Of a stretch of DNA of 64,000 bases, positions 11,011-24,098 are shown piece by piece. The notes under the pieces are model-generated. The model did no database searches and was not told the DNA's origin. It saw only the letters and a list, made by a program, of their open reading frames with translations. The first letter of the stretch is position 1. Each line of letters starts with the position of its first letter. Made by a program: the position numbers and the translations under genes. The stretch lies in contig NC_088872.1 in the NCBI RefSeq assembly GCF_032884065.1, positions 33,948,917-34,012,916 of the forward strand. The letters run 5' to 3'. This DNA comes from Artemia franciscana (Eukaryota; Arthropoda; Branchiopoda; Anostraca; Artemiidae).

Positions 11011-13034
11011 TGAAGAAGTAATTTAAAAGGATATGATTTATACATAGTTTTTGATTATGCAGAAGAGAGTGGGAGTGAGTAGGAAGAGCCATATTGGTAC
11101 CAGCCAGCCTAGTGGCCTTAAGCTGCTGGGGACAGGTAGCTTAGGTACCTACCTGTATGTCCCATAATCAATAACAATTATATTTGTAAAGAGCATAAAA
11201 AGACATTGAGTGGTATGTTCACTTTATTGGTAAGTCCATAATATGAACTGTGATATATTTACTGAAATATCTTCCTGTAACTTAGGATAGCCTAAATGAC
11301 CATTTTCAAAAAAGACCACTTTTCTTTGGCATTCTGGAAAAATAGAGATAGGTTTTTGGACTGCTCCTATTTTACTATAGCATGATGTAATGATGCAAGT
11401 GCAGACCCAATCACTTCTCACTGGAGGCAGCCCAGTGGGAGTACCATGTCATCATAGATTCAAAATGTGGTCTCTATTTTTGGCAAGCAATTTATATTTT
11501 GACTTACAGGATAAATACCAAGCAATAAAGGCTACATTTTTAGAATCAGAAGGCAATCCACTCTCTGTTAATACATGAATAAAACTGAGACACTGAGAAG
11601 ATGTATAGCCTACATCAAAATAGAATTGTTGGTAGGGTATTTCAAAAAGGGTTTTTTCTATGAAAGTCAATAAACTAATAGGCTAATTTCAAGTGCTTGA
11701 TCTTAAATAATTTTAATAATAACCATGTTGATGCAAAGCTTAGATTTTTAACTATTTGTTAGCATATACAATTCTTTTCAATTCCTATTTGTTAACAAGA
11801 TGTGAGGGTTTAAGTTTTACATAGCCTAATTTGGGTAAAAACCTGTTTGGGCTGCAAATCCTATTCTTAAAGTTTTATTCGCCTAACTAGATAAACTTCA
11901 GAGCAAGCAAAGCGCCACTAAACATTTGAAGGTCTCATCGGTTGCAAGTTTTTAGACTCACACAGCTTTATGGGACTGTAGGATATAAACTGGCTTTTCT
12001 AAACCTTTATTGTTGTCTTCCATAAGCAAATACACACAACTAACTCATAAATTTCGAATATTTTGAGTTTACCAGAAAAGTTCTTTGATCTTCCACTCCT
12101 TGAAAGCTTTGGCTTGGCTTTAACACAGTAATTTCTGATAATTGAACAATAGTTCATGTCTGCCAGATTTTCTATTAAAATTATCTATGCCAGTAAGTCT
12201 AATTGTAAACAGTGTTACCAGCACAGCCAAACAAACCAATCTGTACAAAATATCCCGAAAAATCACCAGAAAATCGGTGACCAATAATGATAGGCTATGT
12301 GCTAATAAGAAGCGAAGGGCACCTTGAGGTAAACTGAATTTCATAGGCCGTCAACCACTTCAGGAAGAAAAAATTCTTTTTTCTGGTTTCCCATTAAAAT
12401 AATATCCTGGGTGCTGCTATTTAGTCCTCAAATCAAACTTCCGTTCGCTTTTGAGCGTTTTTACTCCTCATGCCACAGCTGGTATTTTTAATAGTAAATT
12501 TTAGTTTTGAAAAAATTAACCAAACAGTGTCACTTTTTTTATCTTTTTTACCTCCGAAAAATTGTCATGGGTCAATCTAAGGGTGAAATATCGGACAAAC
12601 AACAATCTTATCCCCCTGGTTCCTTTGATGAGACGTCTGATCTGGTCTGTCTCTAAATACTGTGGTTTGGAAACGCATAATTCAAAGAGAGAATGCAGAA
12701 TTCCACCAGACAGTAGAAGAACATTTTATCTTTCGATTTTTAATGTCAATTTATTGCAGACCTACAACTTCACCATATATAACTACCAGGGTTGCCACTC
12801 TCGGCTACATTCATCGTTGCTACCTCTGTCAATTAATTTGTCACCTCGTGATTCGGAAATAGATTCCCAAAACCTAACTTGAATCTTTCAAAAAGTTTAG
12901 ATCTCATTCTACAGTTTATCTTGACAAAGAAAAACTATTTGAAGTATAAAGACATTTGTCCCGTAAAAGGTGGAAATTAAAGTTCTTTAATTAACCCTCC
13001 TTTCTACGCCAATTTGGTTAAATCCCTATCTTTA
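11011..13034. other. probable LINE 3' flank, then sequence with no recognisable gene
   Basis: 11011-11200 (around AGGAAGAGCCATATTGGTAC) looks like an untranslated LINE tail. It is followed by about 1.8 kb of A/T-rich sequence. No ORF shows domain-like content on either strand, and I see no splice-bounded conserved exon. Confidence 0.5.
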
Positions 13035-15112
13035 TTAAATAAAAAAAAAGTTTCTTGTAACTGAGAATAAGGAGTGGCATTAAAATTAAAAAACAAACAT
13101 AAATTATTCCACACATGAAAGGGGCTGGCCCCTACTCAATACCTCACTCTTTACGCTAATGTTTTTTTTTTTTACTTTAAAAGCAAAGTTGTGAAAGAGA
13201 GTCACACTTTAGCATAAAGAACGAGGTGTTGGAAGGGAACAGTTCCTTTCATATACGGAATAATTCCTTTTCGTTTCAAATTTTAATTTCGCTTCTTTGA
13301 AAAACCTTTTTTATTTAATTTCTGAACTTTTTTTTTAACTAATTCAGGATCTACTTTGGCTCACCGTACATGAAAAATGAAAGCAGAGTTTGCACATTTA
13401 TTTTGGCAAATCTGCACTACCCCCATGAAAAATTTCAACTGAAAATTTCACCTCTTGAAACACCTCTCCGTATAAAATAATCGGCCGCACATCAAAAACA
13501 CTTCCGTCGAAACTACTTAATTGTTTTGAAAAGTAGAATTGTGGCAAAGAGTCAAACTTTAGCGTAAGGAGCGAGGGATTGCGGAGGGGACAACCCATTT
13601 CATAAAGGGAGTAATTTCTGTTCGTTTTAAGTTTTAATGTCGCTCCTTCCTTTCAGCTAAAAAAACTAGTTTTTTTTATTTCTGAACGTTTTTTAATTAA
13701 TGCATGTTTGATTTTGGGTCTCCGTACATAAGTTATTAAAATGAAATTGGCATAATAATTCTTTTTTTTTTGGCTAAATGGCTTTCTCTTAGTTTTGACC
13801 AGACGATTTTGAGAAATAAGGGGCGGGGAAGGAGGCCTAGTTGCCCTCCAATTTTTCGGTTACTTAAAAGGGCAACTAGAACTTTTAATTTTTAACGAAC
13901 GTTTTTATTAGTAAAAAATATACGTAACTTAAGAATTAACTTACGTAACAAACTTTTATATTCTTCTATTTTTGGTTATATATATGAGGGGGTTTGTCCT
14001 CTCGTTAATACCTCGCTCTTCACACTAAATCTTAAGTTTTGTCCCAATTCCTTAAGAATGACCCCTGAATCAGAAAGGCCGTAGAATAAATAGTTGAAAT
14101 TACTAAAAATACTTTAGCATAAAGAGCGAAGTATTTATCTCCTCCTAAATACCTCTCTCTTTATACTAAAGTATTTTTAGAACCCCTCATATGTGTAATA
14201 ATCTCTGTTCGTTTTAAGTTTTAATGCTACTCCTTACTATCAATTGAAAAAAACTTTTTCATGCTTATATTTTCATTGTTTTTTTTTAATAGTAATGCTA
14301 GAAAATACCGTGCCCTTTTCATTGAATTTTTTTCCCCCATGAAATATTCCTCCAAGGAAAGATCCCCCACATAGCCCCCTCCCCTCAACCCCAAACCCAA
14401 ACCAAAAAAATCCCCCTGAAAACGGCGGTACACTTCCCAATAACCATTACTGTATGTAAACATTGGTCAAAGTTTGTAACTTGCAGCCCCTCCCCCAGGG
14501 ACTGTGGGGGAGTAAGTCATCCCCAAAGACATAGTTTTTATGGTTTTCGACTATGCGGAACAAAATGGCTATCTCAAAATTTTGATCCGTTGACTTTGGG
14601 AAAAAATGAGCGTGGGAGGGGGCCTAAGTACCCTCCAATTTTTTGATCAGTTAAAAAGGGCACTAGAACTTTTCATTTCCGTTAGAATGAGCCCTCTTCC
14701 AACACTCTAGGGCCACTTGGTCGATACGATGACCCCTTGGGAAAAAAATAATAAACACGCACTCGTGATCTGTCTTCTGGCAAAAAATACGAAATTCCAT
14801 ATTTTTGTAGATTGGACCTTGAAATTTTTTCTATAGGGTTCCCTGATACGCTGAATGCGATGGTGTGATTTTCTTTAAGATCCTATTACTTTTAGGGGGG
14901 TCCCCCTATTTTCCAAAATAAAGGCAAATTTTCTCAGGCTCGTAACTTTTGATGACAAAGACTAAATTTGATGAAATTTATATACTCAAAATCAGCATAA
15001 AAATCCGATTCTTTTGATATATCTCTTAGTATCGAAGTTCCGTTTTTTAGAGTTTCGTTTACTATTGAGCCGGGTCGCTCCTTACTACAGTTCGTTACCA
15101 CGAACTGTTTGA
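13035..15112 (-). repeat. Family A copy A1, near-complete, palindrome end on the left
   Basis: The left boundary is TTAAAT and the right boundary is CTGTTTGA, as in the other copies. The left 300 bp carries the two inverted arms of the Family A palindrome, more diverged here than elsewhere. A second half-copy of the arm lies at 13540-13670, and a smaller inverted repeat (CTAAAAATACTTTAGCATAA and its partner) at 14110-14175. The terminal hairpin (9-bp arms, ACGAACTGT side outermost) is at 15087-15108. Long enough ORFs occur inside, but they carry no recognisable domain. Confidence 0.85.
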
Positions 15113-15950
15113 TTTAAGTACTTGGAATTTTACTCAAGTAAATGTACTTAAGTACCAACCCAACAATACCTTGGAGGTATTGTTATATGTTTTTTGGGCT
15201 ATTTTGAACAAAAGGGCGATTTCACAATTTCAATCAGACTTGTTTGTGGAAAAGAGGGTGCGGAGGATTGGTTGCCCTCCATCACTCTGGGCTCTTAAAA
15301 ATGGACTAGAACTTTCAATTTACTATCAAATGAGCTTCCTCTAAAGTTTTTACGACCACCCCTTCCATAAAAAGCCTTTTATGCCCCTGGGGCATAACTT
15401 ACAACCCTTGCCCCTGGTCTTTGGGGGCTTGTTTCAACAAATCCCCATAGTGTTTAACTAATTTGAACAAAAAGGTTATCTAAGAATTTATATTGGATGC
15501 ATTTGGGCAAAAGAGGATACGGGGGGAGGCTAATTGCCCTCCTATCACTTTGACTCTTAAAAAGGGACTAGAACTTCTTATTTCCAATTGTCTGGGCGCC
15601 ATCAGGAGTGTATACAACCATCCCTTCCATAAAAACCTTATGTGTTAATAATGGGCAACTAGTATAACATATAGTAATTACCCCGAGGGCCATGGGGGGA
15701 TGTTGCCGTCCCAAAAGACATAACTGCTGGACTAATCAACTATGCTGAACAAAACACTATCTCGCAATTCTACTTGGATGTGTTTGGGGAAACGATGGAT
15801 GGGGAGTTACCCTCCAATCGCTTTTGACTGTTAAAAAGGGCACTAGAATCTTCAATTTCTAGTCAAATGAGCCCTTTTCGAATTTTTTACGACAACTTCT
15901 TCTGTACGAAGTGCCCTGGTAAAAACAACTACAACAAATAAATGAGACAT
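15113..15950. repeat. Family B array, about three degenerate units
   Basis: Blocks near 15240, 15490 and 15770 each repeat the same order. A TTTGGGCAAAAGAGG-like segment comes first, then TTGCCCTCC, then CTCTTAAAAAGGGACTAGAAC, then an 'ATGAGC..TTTTACGACCA' segment. The same family appears at 46975-47649 and 49348-50262. Confidence 0.65.
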
Positions 15951-17604
15951 TTTACGAATATTGTTCTTTACTTAAGCAGCGCTATTGGGCTGACTGTAAA
16001 TAAGTCTGCTCATTTTTGGATATAATGTTACTCTTTACTTTACAGCGTAGACCAAAAATATTCCAAGAAATTAAGAATGATTAAGTGTCAGTTTTACGTT
16101 TTTGATGCGTTTTTAAAAGATTTTTTACCTGTCCCCTTTCTCTAAAAAATTATCCCTGAGCAAAAGTTCTCGATACGGTCATGGAAGTTGTACATCAATT
16201 TCTGCCTCTGCCCTCCCCTCGTTTATCCCTTAGAACTAATTCTGTATTTATTTGAAGGCTCAATGAGAGACGAGATGCTTTGATATTAAAATGCTGACTT
16301 TGAGGTATCTTCATCCATCCCTAACTAGAAGAAAATATTTTTAAGTTCAAAACAAATTTTGCAGTCTTGGGTAAATTCTCTGTTGATTTGCAATTCCAAA
16401 TATTTGTATACAAGGGCTTTAAACCTCTGTGGTGCGGTTCTCAGCTTTTTTTGAAGTTAGAGGGGAAGGAGATGCCTCAAAGGGTGTATGTTAATGCCAA
16501 AACATCCCAACTCTCATTGAGCCTTCAGATAAATACAGAATTAGTTCTAAGAGAGAGACGAAGGGAAGATGGGGTTTGAAATTGACATATAATCGCTAGG
16601 GCTGTATCCAGAGCTTATATTTGGGGTTGGGGGGAGGGGGATATTATTTCAACGTATTAAAGATAAGAAATTGATATATAATCCCCTTTGATATATAAAA
16701 AGGAAACTACTTTTTCCTCATCCCCACTTCCACGTCATGGTCGCAGAAACTTGCGTGGGTACTCATTACGCCGGAAATTTAGAGTTCTAGTTCCGTTGAA
16801 GAGGGGTGTGTTTTGCGGAGGGGGGATATATTTTCCAGGGAGTAAACGCCACCTCCTGTCAATTTTATTTTTTGCAGATTACATTATTAGTTAAACATGT
16901 GTTTCATCAATTTAAGTCAAACGGAAGACTAGGTCAAGGATTTTCCTTTATCCTTGTGTTGAAAGGTTTTAAGCTGTTAGTTGTAATGGACTCAGTCGAA
17001 AGCTGCTGATGAATTAAAAAAATTGCACACATTAAATTATTTTCTTGAAATCCAGCTTTTATCCCATTTTCCAATCTCACTACTGCATCTACTGTATTTT
17101 GCTTACGTCAAATCTTACCTACCGTCTCCTAAGAACTTTTTTAATCCTTTGTTTTATTAAATGTTCTAATTCTTATCGAAAAAACTAGTTGAAGAGGTTA
17201 GCAGGCATTTTTCAGAGATTGGCACGTTTCGGTGTGGGATGATGGGACGAGTTGCTAAGCTAGTCTGTACAAATAGCACAAAAATTATCTACTTTTTTTC
17301 CCAACTTCTTTATTACTTAATTTTTAATTTCATCTATAAAATTGGCCTCAATCCTTAGTATTATATCTATACCGTTACACAGTTCTTCTATGTCTAAATC
17401 GTAATCTCTTCTCTCTTTTGCGACAACCTCACTTTGTTTCTTCTTAATATTATTTTCATCCCTTGAGGTTGCTTTATCTATTTACGGGAAATACGACTAG
17501 GATATTTTCATTGGTTTAGGTTCGTCTTTTTTTAGCTTCAACTACGGGTTTACGAAACTTCACGTTCACACGGGTCTCAGTCCTAGGCGTAATAATAGTT
17601 CCGT
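15951..17604. other. no recognisable gene
   Basis: Mostly unique-looking A/T-rich DNA. Near 16600 the GGGCTGTATCCAGAG phrase recurs, next to a G-rich run. The short ORFs have no domain-like content. Confidence 0.5.
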
Positions 17605-18075
17605 TTGGATCGACTCACCAGCAACTAAGACTAGGTTTTAACCAATTACGTCAAAGATTAGTGGCAAGAAATTTAAAAGGAATTTATCAACAAGTGAAAT
17701 AATATCATTTTTATACAATTCTAAAAAAGGGTTATACCAGCTTTGCCTTTCACTGAGACTATTTGTCTTGGCTTTACTAAGGAAGCATCACAAGTTGTAT
17801 TTGTAGATGCATCTTATAGAGGCCTGGATATAAATTTTGAGCAGGTGACCTCCCAGTCATCTCTAATGTATTTTGCTTCATCGTAGTATTTTTGTACTTT
17901 TTCTGTCATATTATACAGATATCATGCACAATAAGTTCTTCAAGAAAAGAAACTCTTGTGTCATTTCGTATCTGTGCCACTTGCTCACCTTTCATTGCTG
18001 TCAAATTTCTTGCCACTAATTTTCGTTGTAATTGGTTGAAACCTAGACTTAGTTGCTGGTGAGTTGATCCAAATT
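17605..18075. repeat. inverted repeat, about 68-bp arms around a 310-bp spacer
   Basis: The left arm (about 17610-17680) contains CACCAGCAACTAAGACTAGG and TTAGTGGCAAGAAATTT. The right arm (about 18000-18070) is its reverse complement at roughly 85% identity by eye. The spacer holds no recognised coding sequence. It is a candidate fold-back or MITE-type element. Confidence 0.7.
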
Positions 18076-18699
18076 GAAGAACTGTGTGAACGAGACGTTT
18101 TTGTCAAGTCGCAGTCAAGACAACGACTACTACTGAGCCTCGTGTGAATGGCCATTAAAATCAACGCTGTAAATGTCTCTTGGTCCTTCTTCTCTCTTGT
18201 ACCAGTGCCTGGACTTCCACGTTCCAACCCTGTAGCCGCACCTGTCCCATCTTTATTTGACAAGTTGTACTTAATTCCTCGATAGCAGTTTTCATTACTG
18301 ACATAAATGATTTGCATTAGTTTCAAGGCATTTTAGTTTCAGTCTTCTAACTTTTTAAATACGAGTATATGTGTAATTTGGAATTTGTTGAACTTCCCTA
18401 TTTCTACCTCTATTCATTTTCTTTTAGTACGGTAGGTCAAATTTCATTTCTATTTACTGACGTCAACTTCAACATTTAGATCACCTTTCGCTATAAATTC
18501 AGCTATTTGCATAATTTGACAGGATACAAATGCTAGGTCAATATTAGGGAAATAATTTCTTGGAATATTCATATATATTTCTTATGACTATCAAATCTGA
18601 TGATCCATAGATAAAATTTGCAGTATTGTGTCCTGACCTATTTTAACTAACGTATAAGCAATGCGCGACTTGTCCCAATAGTAAACCAAAATTAAATAG
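18076..18699. other. no recognisable gene
   Basis: A minus-strand ORF spans the right arm of the inverted repeat (18326 to 17985) but shows no family motif. The rest is A/T-rich with nothing I can name. Confidence 0.45.
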
Positions 18700-19140
18700 C
18701 AGAATTTTGATATCAATACATACGTCGAAAAGGTGTCAATAGATACCTTGTATCTTAGTTCCAAATATATAAATTCTTAAGTTTAATGTTACCCATCAAA
18801 AGCTACAAGCCCGAGAATATTTACATAATTTCAAAAACGAGGCGAAACAACTCCAACAAAATAATAAATTTTAAAAATAAATATCACCATGAGGTTCAGC
18901 ATATCAGAGAACCCTACTATAGAGGTTTTAAGCTCTTATTTGCAAAAATATGGAATTTCGGGTTTTTTGTTACAAACAATATTAGGGATGCCGGGTTATT
19001 TTTCCCAGGGATGATTGTGCCAAACTAAGGGTCTTAGAAGATCAGAAGAGGGCTCATTCGAACAGAAATCCGAGCTTCTGGTGTTATTTTTAAATGACCA
19101 AAAAAATTGGAGGGCAACTAACGCCATGGAAAATGTTGAT
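18700..19140 (+). repeat. Family A internal fragment
   Basis: It contains the ordered Family A blocks GATATCAATACATACGTCGA, ACCCATCAAAAGCTACAAGC, ATATCAGAGAACCCTACTAT and GATGATTGTGCCAAACTAAG. Both termini are missing. Confidence 0.7.
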
Positions 19141-19667
19141 TTTTACCACCACCACCACACCCCCCCCCGCATACACACACTATCTCTACCACAATACAAG
19201 TAAGAAAAAAGCTTTCAGTTTTGCACCTTCTTAAAGCCTGAATTCCAGGACAGCCTCCCCTCTTGTCCCCCTAGTCACGACACTGCCCGGGAACATTTTT
19301 TCTGCAGTTCTCTTAATTTCATCAATCCTAAAGTCAAGGGCACCGGCAGAAATTTTTTCAGGGGGAGGGCAGACGCTAAAATAGCCGTGGTAGTTGTGTG
19401 CCAGGGAATATATCTCAGAATATTTTTTAGTAGGAATAAGTTTATTTTTAAATACTTATAGATATTCACCAAAACTAAAAATGGGATTCTAATGACAATT
19501 ACTACACCGGCAGTATTGGCTTTTTATGATGATTTTAAATGCAGAAAATTCTTTCAGTTTATTGTTATCCACCCAAAACCAACAATCTGAGAAAATTTAT
19601 CTGTTTTTTGAATAAAGGGAAAACACTTCCAAAAAAGCAAGTGATCTTATTGAAAATTAAATAAAAC
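19141..19667. other. decayed repeat sequence, no gene
   Basis: A CACCACCACCACACCCCCCC-rich stretch at 19146 is followed by A/T-rich sequence that partly resembles Family A body. No supported ORF. Confidence 0.4.
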
Positions 19668-22385
19668 AAGAGCTAAGAGCTCATATGGCACTTGTGACGA
19701 GGCGAGCAGAGCTAAGAGCCAAGAGATCATAAGGTATGAGCTCTAACAAAATTCTATGAATCAATAGATTGATTTAAAAAGGAAAATAAGAGGCTTAATG
19801 CCGGTCAAGATTTAAAATAAGAGCTCTGAGTCACAAAGTCCTTCTAAATATCAAAATTCATTAAGATCCGATCACCCACTCGTAAGTTATAAATACCTAA
19901 TTTTTTCTAATTTTTCCTCTCCCTTTTGCCCCCAGATGGTCGAATCTGGGAAAACGACTTTATCAAGTCAAATTGTGCAGCTCCCTGACACGCCTACCAA
20001 TTTTCATCGCCCTAACCGAACTCGCCAAATCACTGAACCCCTCCCCCCAACTCCCCCAAAGAGAGCGAATCCAGTACGATTCTGTCAATCACGTATCAAG
20101 GACTTCTGTTTATTCTATCCACCAAGCTTCATCCCGATTCCTCCACTCCAAGTGTTTTTCCAAGATTTCCCCCTCCAGCTCCCCCCAATGTCAAAAGATC
20201 TGGTCGGGATTTGAAATAAGAGCTCCGAGACACGAATTCCTTCTAAAAATCAAATTTCATTACGATCCGATCATCTATTCGTAAGATAAAGATACCCCAA
20301 TTTTCATGTTTTCCAAGAATTCCGGTTTCCCCCTCCATCTCCGCCGAATGTCACAGGATCTGGTCGGAATTTGAAATTAGAACTTTAAAGCACAAGATCC
20401 TTCTAAATATCAAATTTCATTAAGATCTGGTCACCCTTTCGTAAGTTACAAATACCTCAATTTTCAAAATTACCCCCCCCCCCAATTCCACCAAAGAGAG
20501 CAGATCCGGTCCAGTTATGTCAGTCACGTATCTTAGACAAGTTTCTATTCTTCCCATCCAGTTTCATCTTGATATCACCGCTTTAAGTATTTTCTAAGAT
20601 TTCCAGTCCCCCCAACTACCCCCCCTCCAATTACGCTTGATCCGGTTGAGATTTAAAATAAGATATCTGAGTTACGAGGTCCTTCTAAATATGAAGTTTC
20701 AATAAGATCCGATCACTCCTTCGTAAGTTAAAATACGTCATTTTTTCTTATTTTTCAGAATTACCCCCCCCCCCCAATTGAGTGGATCCGTTCCAATTAT
20801 GTAAATCACGCATGCAAGACTTCTGCTTATTTTTCCAACCAAGTTTCATCCCAATTCCTCCAATCTAATCGTATTCCATCATTTTAGGTTTCCCCACCCC
20901 AAACTTCCCCCAATGTCACCAGATCCGGTCAGGATTTAAAATAAGAGCTTTGAGACACGATATCCTTCTAAATATCAAATTTCATGGAGATCCAATCACC
21001 CGTTCGTAAGTTAAAAATACCTCATTTTTTTCTAATTTTTCAGAATTAACCCCCCCCCAACTACCCCAAAGAGATTGGATCCGTTCTGGTTATGTCAATC
21101 ATGTATCTAGGAATCGTGTTTTTTTTTCCACCAAGTTTCATCCCGATCCCTCCACTCTAAGTGTTTTCCAAGTTTTAGGTTTCCCCCTCCCAACTCCCCC
21201 CAATGTCACCAGATCCGGTCGGGTTTAAAGTAAGAGCTCTAAGCCACGATATCCTTCTAAATATCAAATTTCATTGAGATCCGATCACCCGTTCGTAAGT
21301 TAAAAATACCTCATTTTTTTAATATTTCAGAAATCCCCCCCCACTACCCCAAAGACAGCGGATCCGTTCCGTTTATATCGATCATCTATCTAGGACTTGT
21401 GTTTATTTTTCCCACCATGTTTCATCTCGATCCCTTCACTCTAAGTGTTTTCCAAGTTTTAGGTTTCCCCCTCCCAACTCCCCGCCCCCGTCACCAGATC
21501 CGGTCGGGATTTAAAATAAGAGCTCTAAGACACGATACCCTTCTAAACATCAAATTTCATTGAGATCCGATCACCCGTTCGTAAGTTGAAAATACCTCAT
21601 TTTTTCTAATTTTTAAGAATTACTCCCCCCAACTACCCCAAAGAGAGCGAATCAGTTCCGATTATGTCAATCATGTGTCTGGGACTTGCGCTTATTTTTC
21701 CCATCAAGTTTCATCCCGATCCCTCCACTCTAAGTGTTTTCCAAGATTTCAAGTTTCCCCCCTCCAACTCCCCCCAATGTCATCAGATCCGGTCGGGATT
21801 TAAAATAAGAGCTCTGAGACACAATATCATTCCAAACATCAAATTTCATTAAGATCCAATCACCCGCTCATAAGTTAAAAATACTTCATTTTTTCTATTT
21901 TTTTGCGAATTAACCGGCCCCCTAATCCCCCTCCAGATGGTCAAATCGGGAAATAGAAAGGGTTCATATCAAATGAAATTTGATGTTTTGATGTGCCTAA
22001 AGTAGCAAAACCGGGACTTTAGGTTTTCCCCCTCCAACTCCCCCTAATGTCATCAGATCTGGTCGGGATTGAAAATATGAGCTCTAAAACACAATATCAT
22101 TCCAAACATCAAATTTCATTAAGATCCAATCACCCGCTCATAAGTTAAAAATACTTCATTTTTTCTATTTTTTGCGAATTAACCGGCCCCCCACTTCCCC
22201 CCCAGATGGTCAAATCGGAAAAACGACTATTTCTAATTTAATCTGGTCCGGTCCCTGATACGTTTGCCAAATTTCATCGTCCTAGCTTACCTGGAAGTGC
22301 CTAAAGTAGCAAAACCGGGACCGACCGACAGACAGACCGACAGAATTGGCGATTGCTATATGTCACTTGGTTAATACCAAGTGCC
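19668..22385 (+). repeat. Family C full-length copy: terminal inverted repeat, about eight 285-bp units, terminal hairpin
   Basis: The left end reads AAGAGCTCATATGGCACTTG. The right end reads CCAAGTGCCATA, inverted to the left end. A stable hairpin CACTTGGT, loop TAAT, ACCAAGTG lies at 22364-22383. Between them the phrase 'GATCYGGTYGGG' recurs near 20190, 20355, 20640, 20912, 21209, 21495, 21783 and 22050, a period of about 285 bp after the first interval. Each unit has a C-run followed by AAAGAGAGCGGATCCG, TCAATCACGTATCTAGGAC and TTTCATCCCGATCCCTCCAC. A GACCGACAGACAGACC segment precedes the hairpin. The predicted ORFs in this array are proline-rich products of the repeat, not genes. Confidence 0.85.
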
Positions 22386-24098
22386 ATAAAAACAAGTTTT
22401 TTTTTAACTGAAAGTAAGAAGAGACATTAAAACTTAAAACGAACAGAAATTATTGGGTATATGAAAGGGCCTGTCTTCTCCTGAACCCCCCGCTCTTTAT
22501 GTTAAAGTTTTTTATTGTTTTAAAAAGTAGAGCTGTGAGAGAGAGTCAAACTTTAGCGTAAAGAGCGGGGCAATGATGAGGAGACGGCCCCTTTCATATA
22601 AGGAATAATTTCTCTTCGTTTTAAGTTTTAATGTCGCTTCTTACTTTCAGTTAAAAAAAAATGTTTTTTAATCAGTTTCTTAACGTTTTTGAATTAATGC
22701 AGGTTCTGATTTTGGCTCACTTTACATGAATAATTAAAACGAAATTTGCATATTAATTTTATTTATTTTTTTGGCTAAATGGCTTTCTTAGGGTTTTGAT
22801 TGGACGACTCTCGAAATCGACTCTCCCCCTCCCCGCCCTCAAAAGGGCGGGGAGGGGGCCTAGTTGTCCTACAATTTTTGGTTACTTAAAAGGTCACTAG
22901 AACTTCCAATTTTATTTACGAACGTCTTTGTTAGTAATAAATATGCGTAACTTATGAATTAACTTACATAACGAACTTCTATATTCATATATTTTTATTA
23001 CGTATATGAGGGGGTCCCCCCCTCGTCAATACCTTGCTGTTTTCACTAAAGTTTGAATTTGGTTCCAATTCTATGAGAATGACCCCTGAATCACAAGGGT
23101 TGTTCAATTAGAATAAATAGCTCTTTTGAAGTTACTAAAAATACTTTAGCGTAAAGAGTGAGACATTGAAGAGGAGATGAACCCCCTCATATTAGTAATA
23201 ATTTCTGTTCGTTTTAAGTTTTAATGCTACTCCTTACTTTCAGTCGAAAAAAACTTTTTTCTCATTGTTTTTTTAAGTATTGCTAGAAAATTCAGCGCCC
23301 TCTTCGTGGAAATTCTCTTCCCCCTTGATAAATTTCTCCATGGAAAAATCCTCCCACGTGACCCCTTCCTCTGACTCTCTATCACCAGAAAATCTCCCCT
23401 TAAAACGTCTTTATACTTCCCAATAACCATTACTATATGTAAATTATCGGTTAAGTTCATAACTTGCAGCCCTTCCCCCGGGGACTGTGGGGGATTAAGT
23501 CGTCCTCAAAGACATAGTTATTATATTTTTCAACTATGCTAAACAAACTGGCTATTCAAAATTTTGATCCGGTGCCTTTGGGAAAAATGAGCTTGGGAGG
23601 GGGCCTAGTTGATGTCCAATTTTTTGGTCACTTAAAATAGGCACTAGAACATTCTTTTAATTTCCGTTAAAATGATTCCTCTCACGACATTCTAGGATTA
23701 TTTGGTCGATATGATCCCCCATGGGAAAAAGAACAACAAATAAACACGTATCTGTGATCTGTCTTCTCGCAAAAAATTCAAAATTCCACAATTTTGCAGA
23801 TATGAGCTTGAAACCTCTACAGTGGAGTTCTCTGCTACGCTGAACCCGATGGTGTGATTTTTTTTATTAAGATTCTATGACTTTTAGTGGGTACTTCCTC
23901 TATCTTCAAGAATAAGGCAAATTTTCCCAGGCTCGTAATGGCTAAGACTATACTTGATGAAACTTATATATTTAAAATCAATATAAAAATTCGATTCTTT
24001 TGATGTACCTATTGGTATCAAAATTCCATTGTTTAGAGTTTCGGTTACTATTGAGCTGGGTTGATCCTTACTACAGTTCGTTATCACGAACTGTTTGA
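22386..24098 (-). repeat. Family A copy A2, near-complete
   Basis: It abuts the Family C hairpin end directly. The palindrome arms are about 22392-22510 and 22551-22668. The body contains the usual TTGGGAAAAATGAGC and GCTTGAAACCTCTACAG blocks. The terminal hairpin is at 24073-24094, and the element ends CTGTTTGA at 24098. Length is about 1.71 kb. Confidence 0.88.

Noticed and set aside
19936-20284. Proline-rich ORFs, with similar ones at 54950-55219, 56304-56564 and 63603-63863
   Set aside because: The same protein appears wherever Family C occurs, with stops at repeat boundaries. This is repeat sequence, not a gene family.
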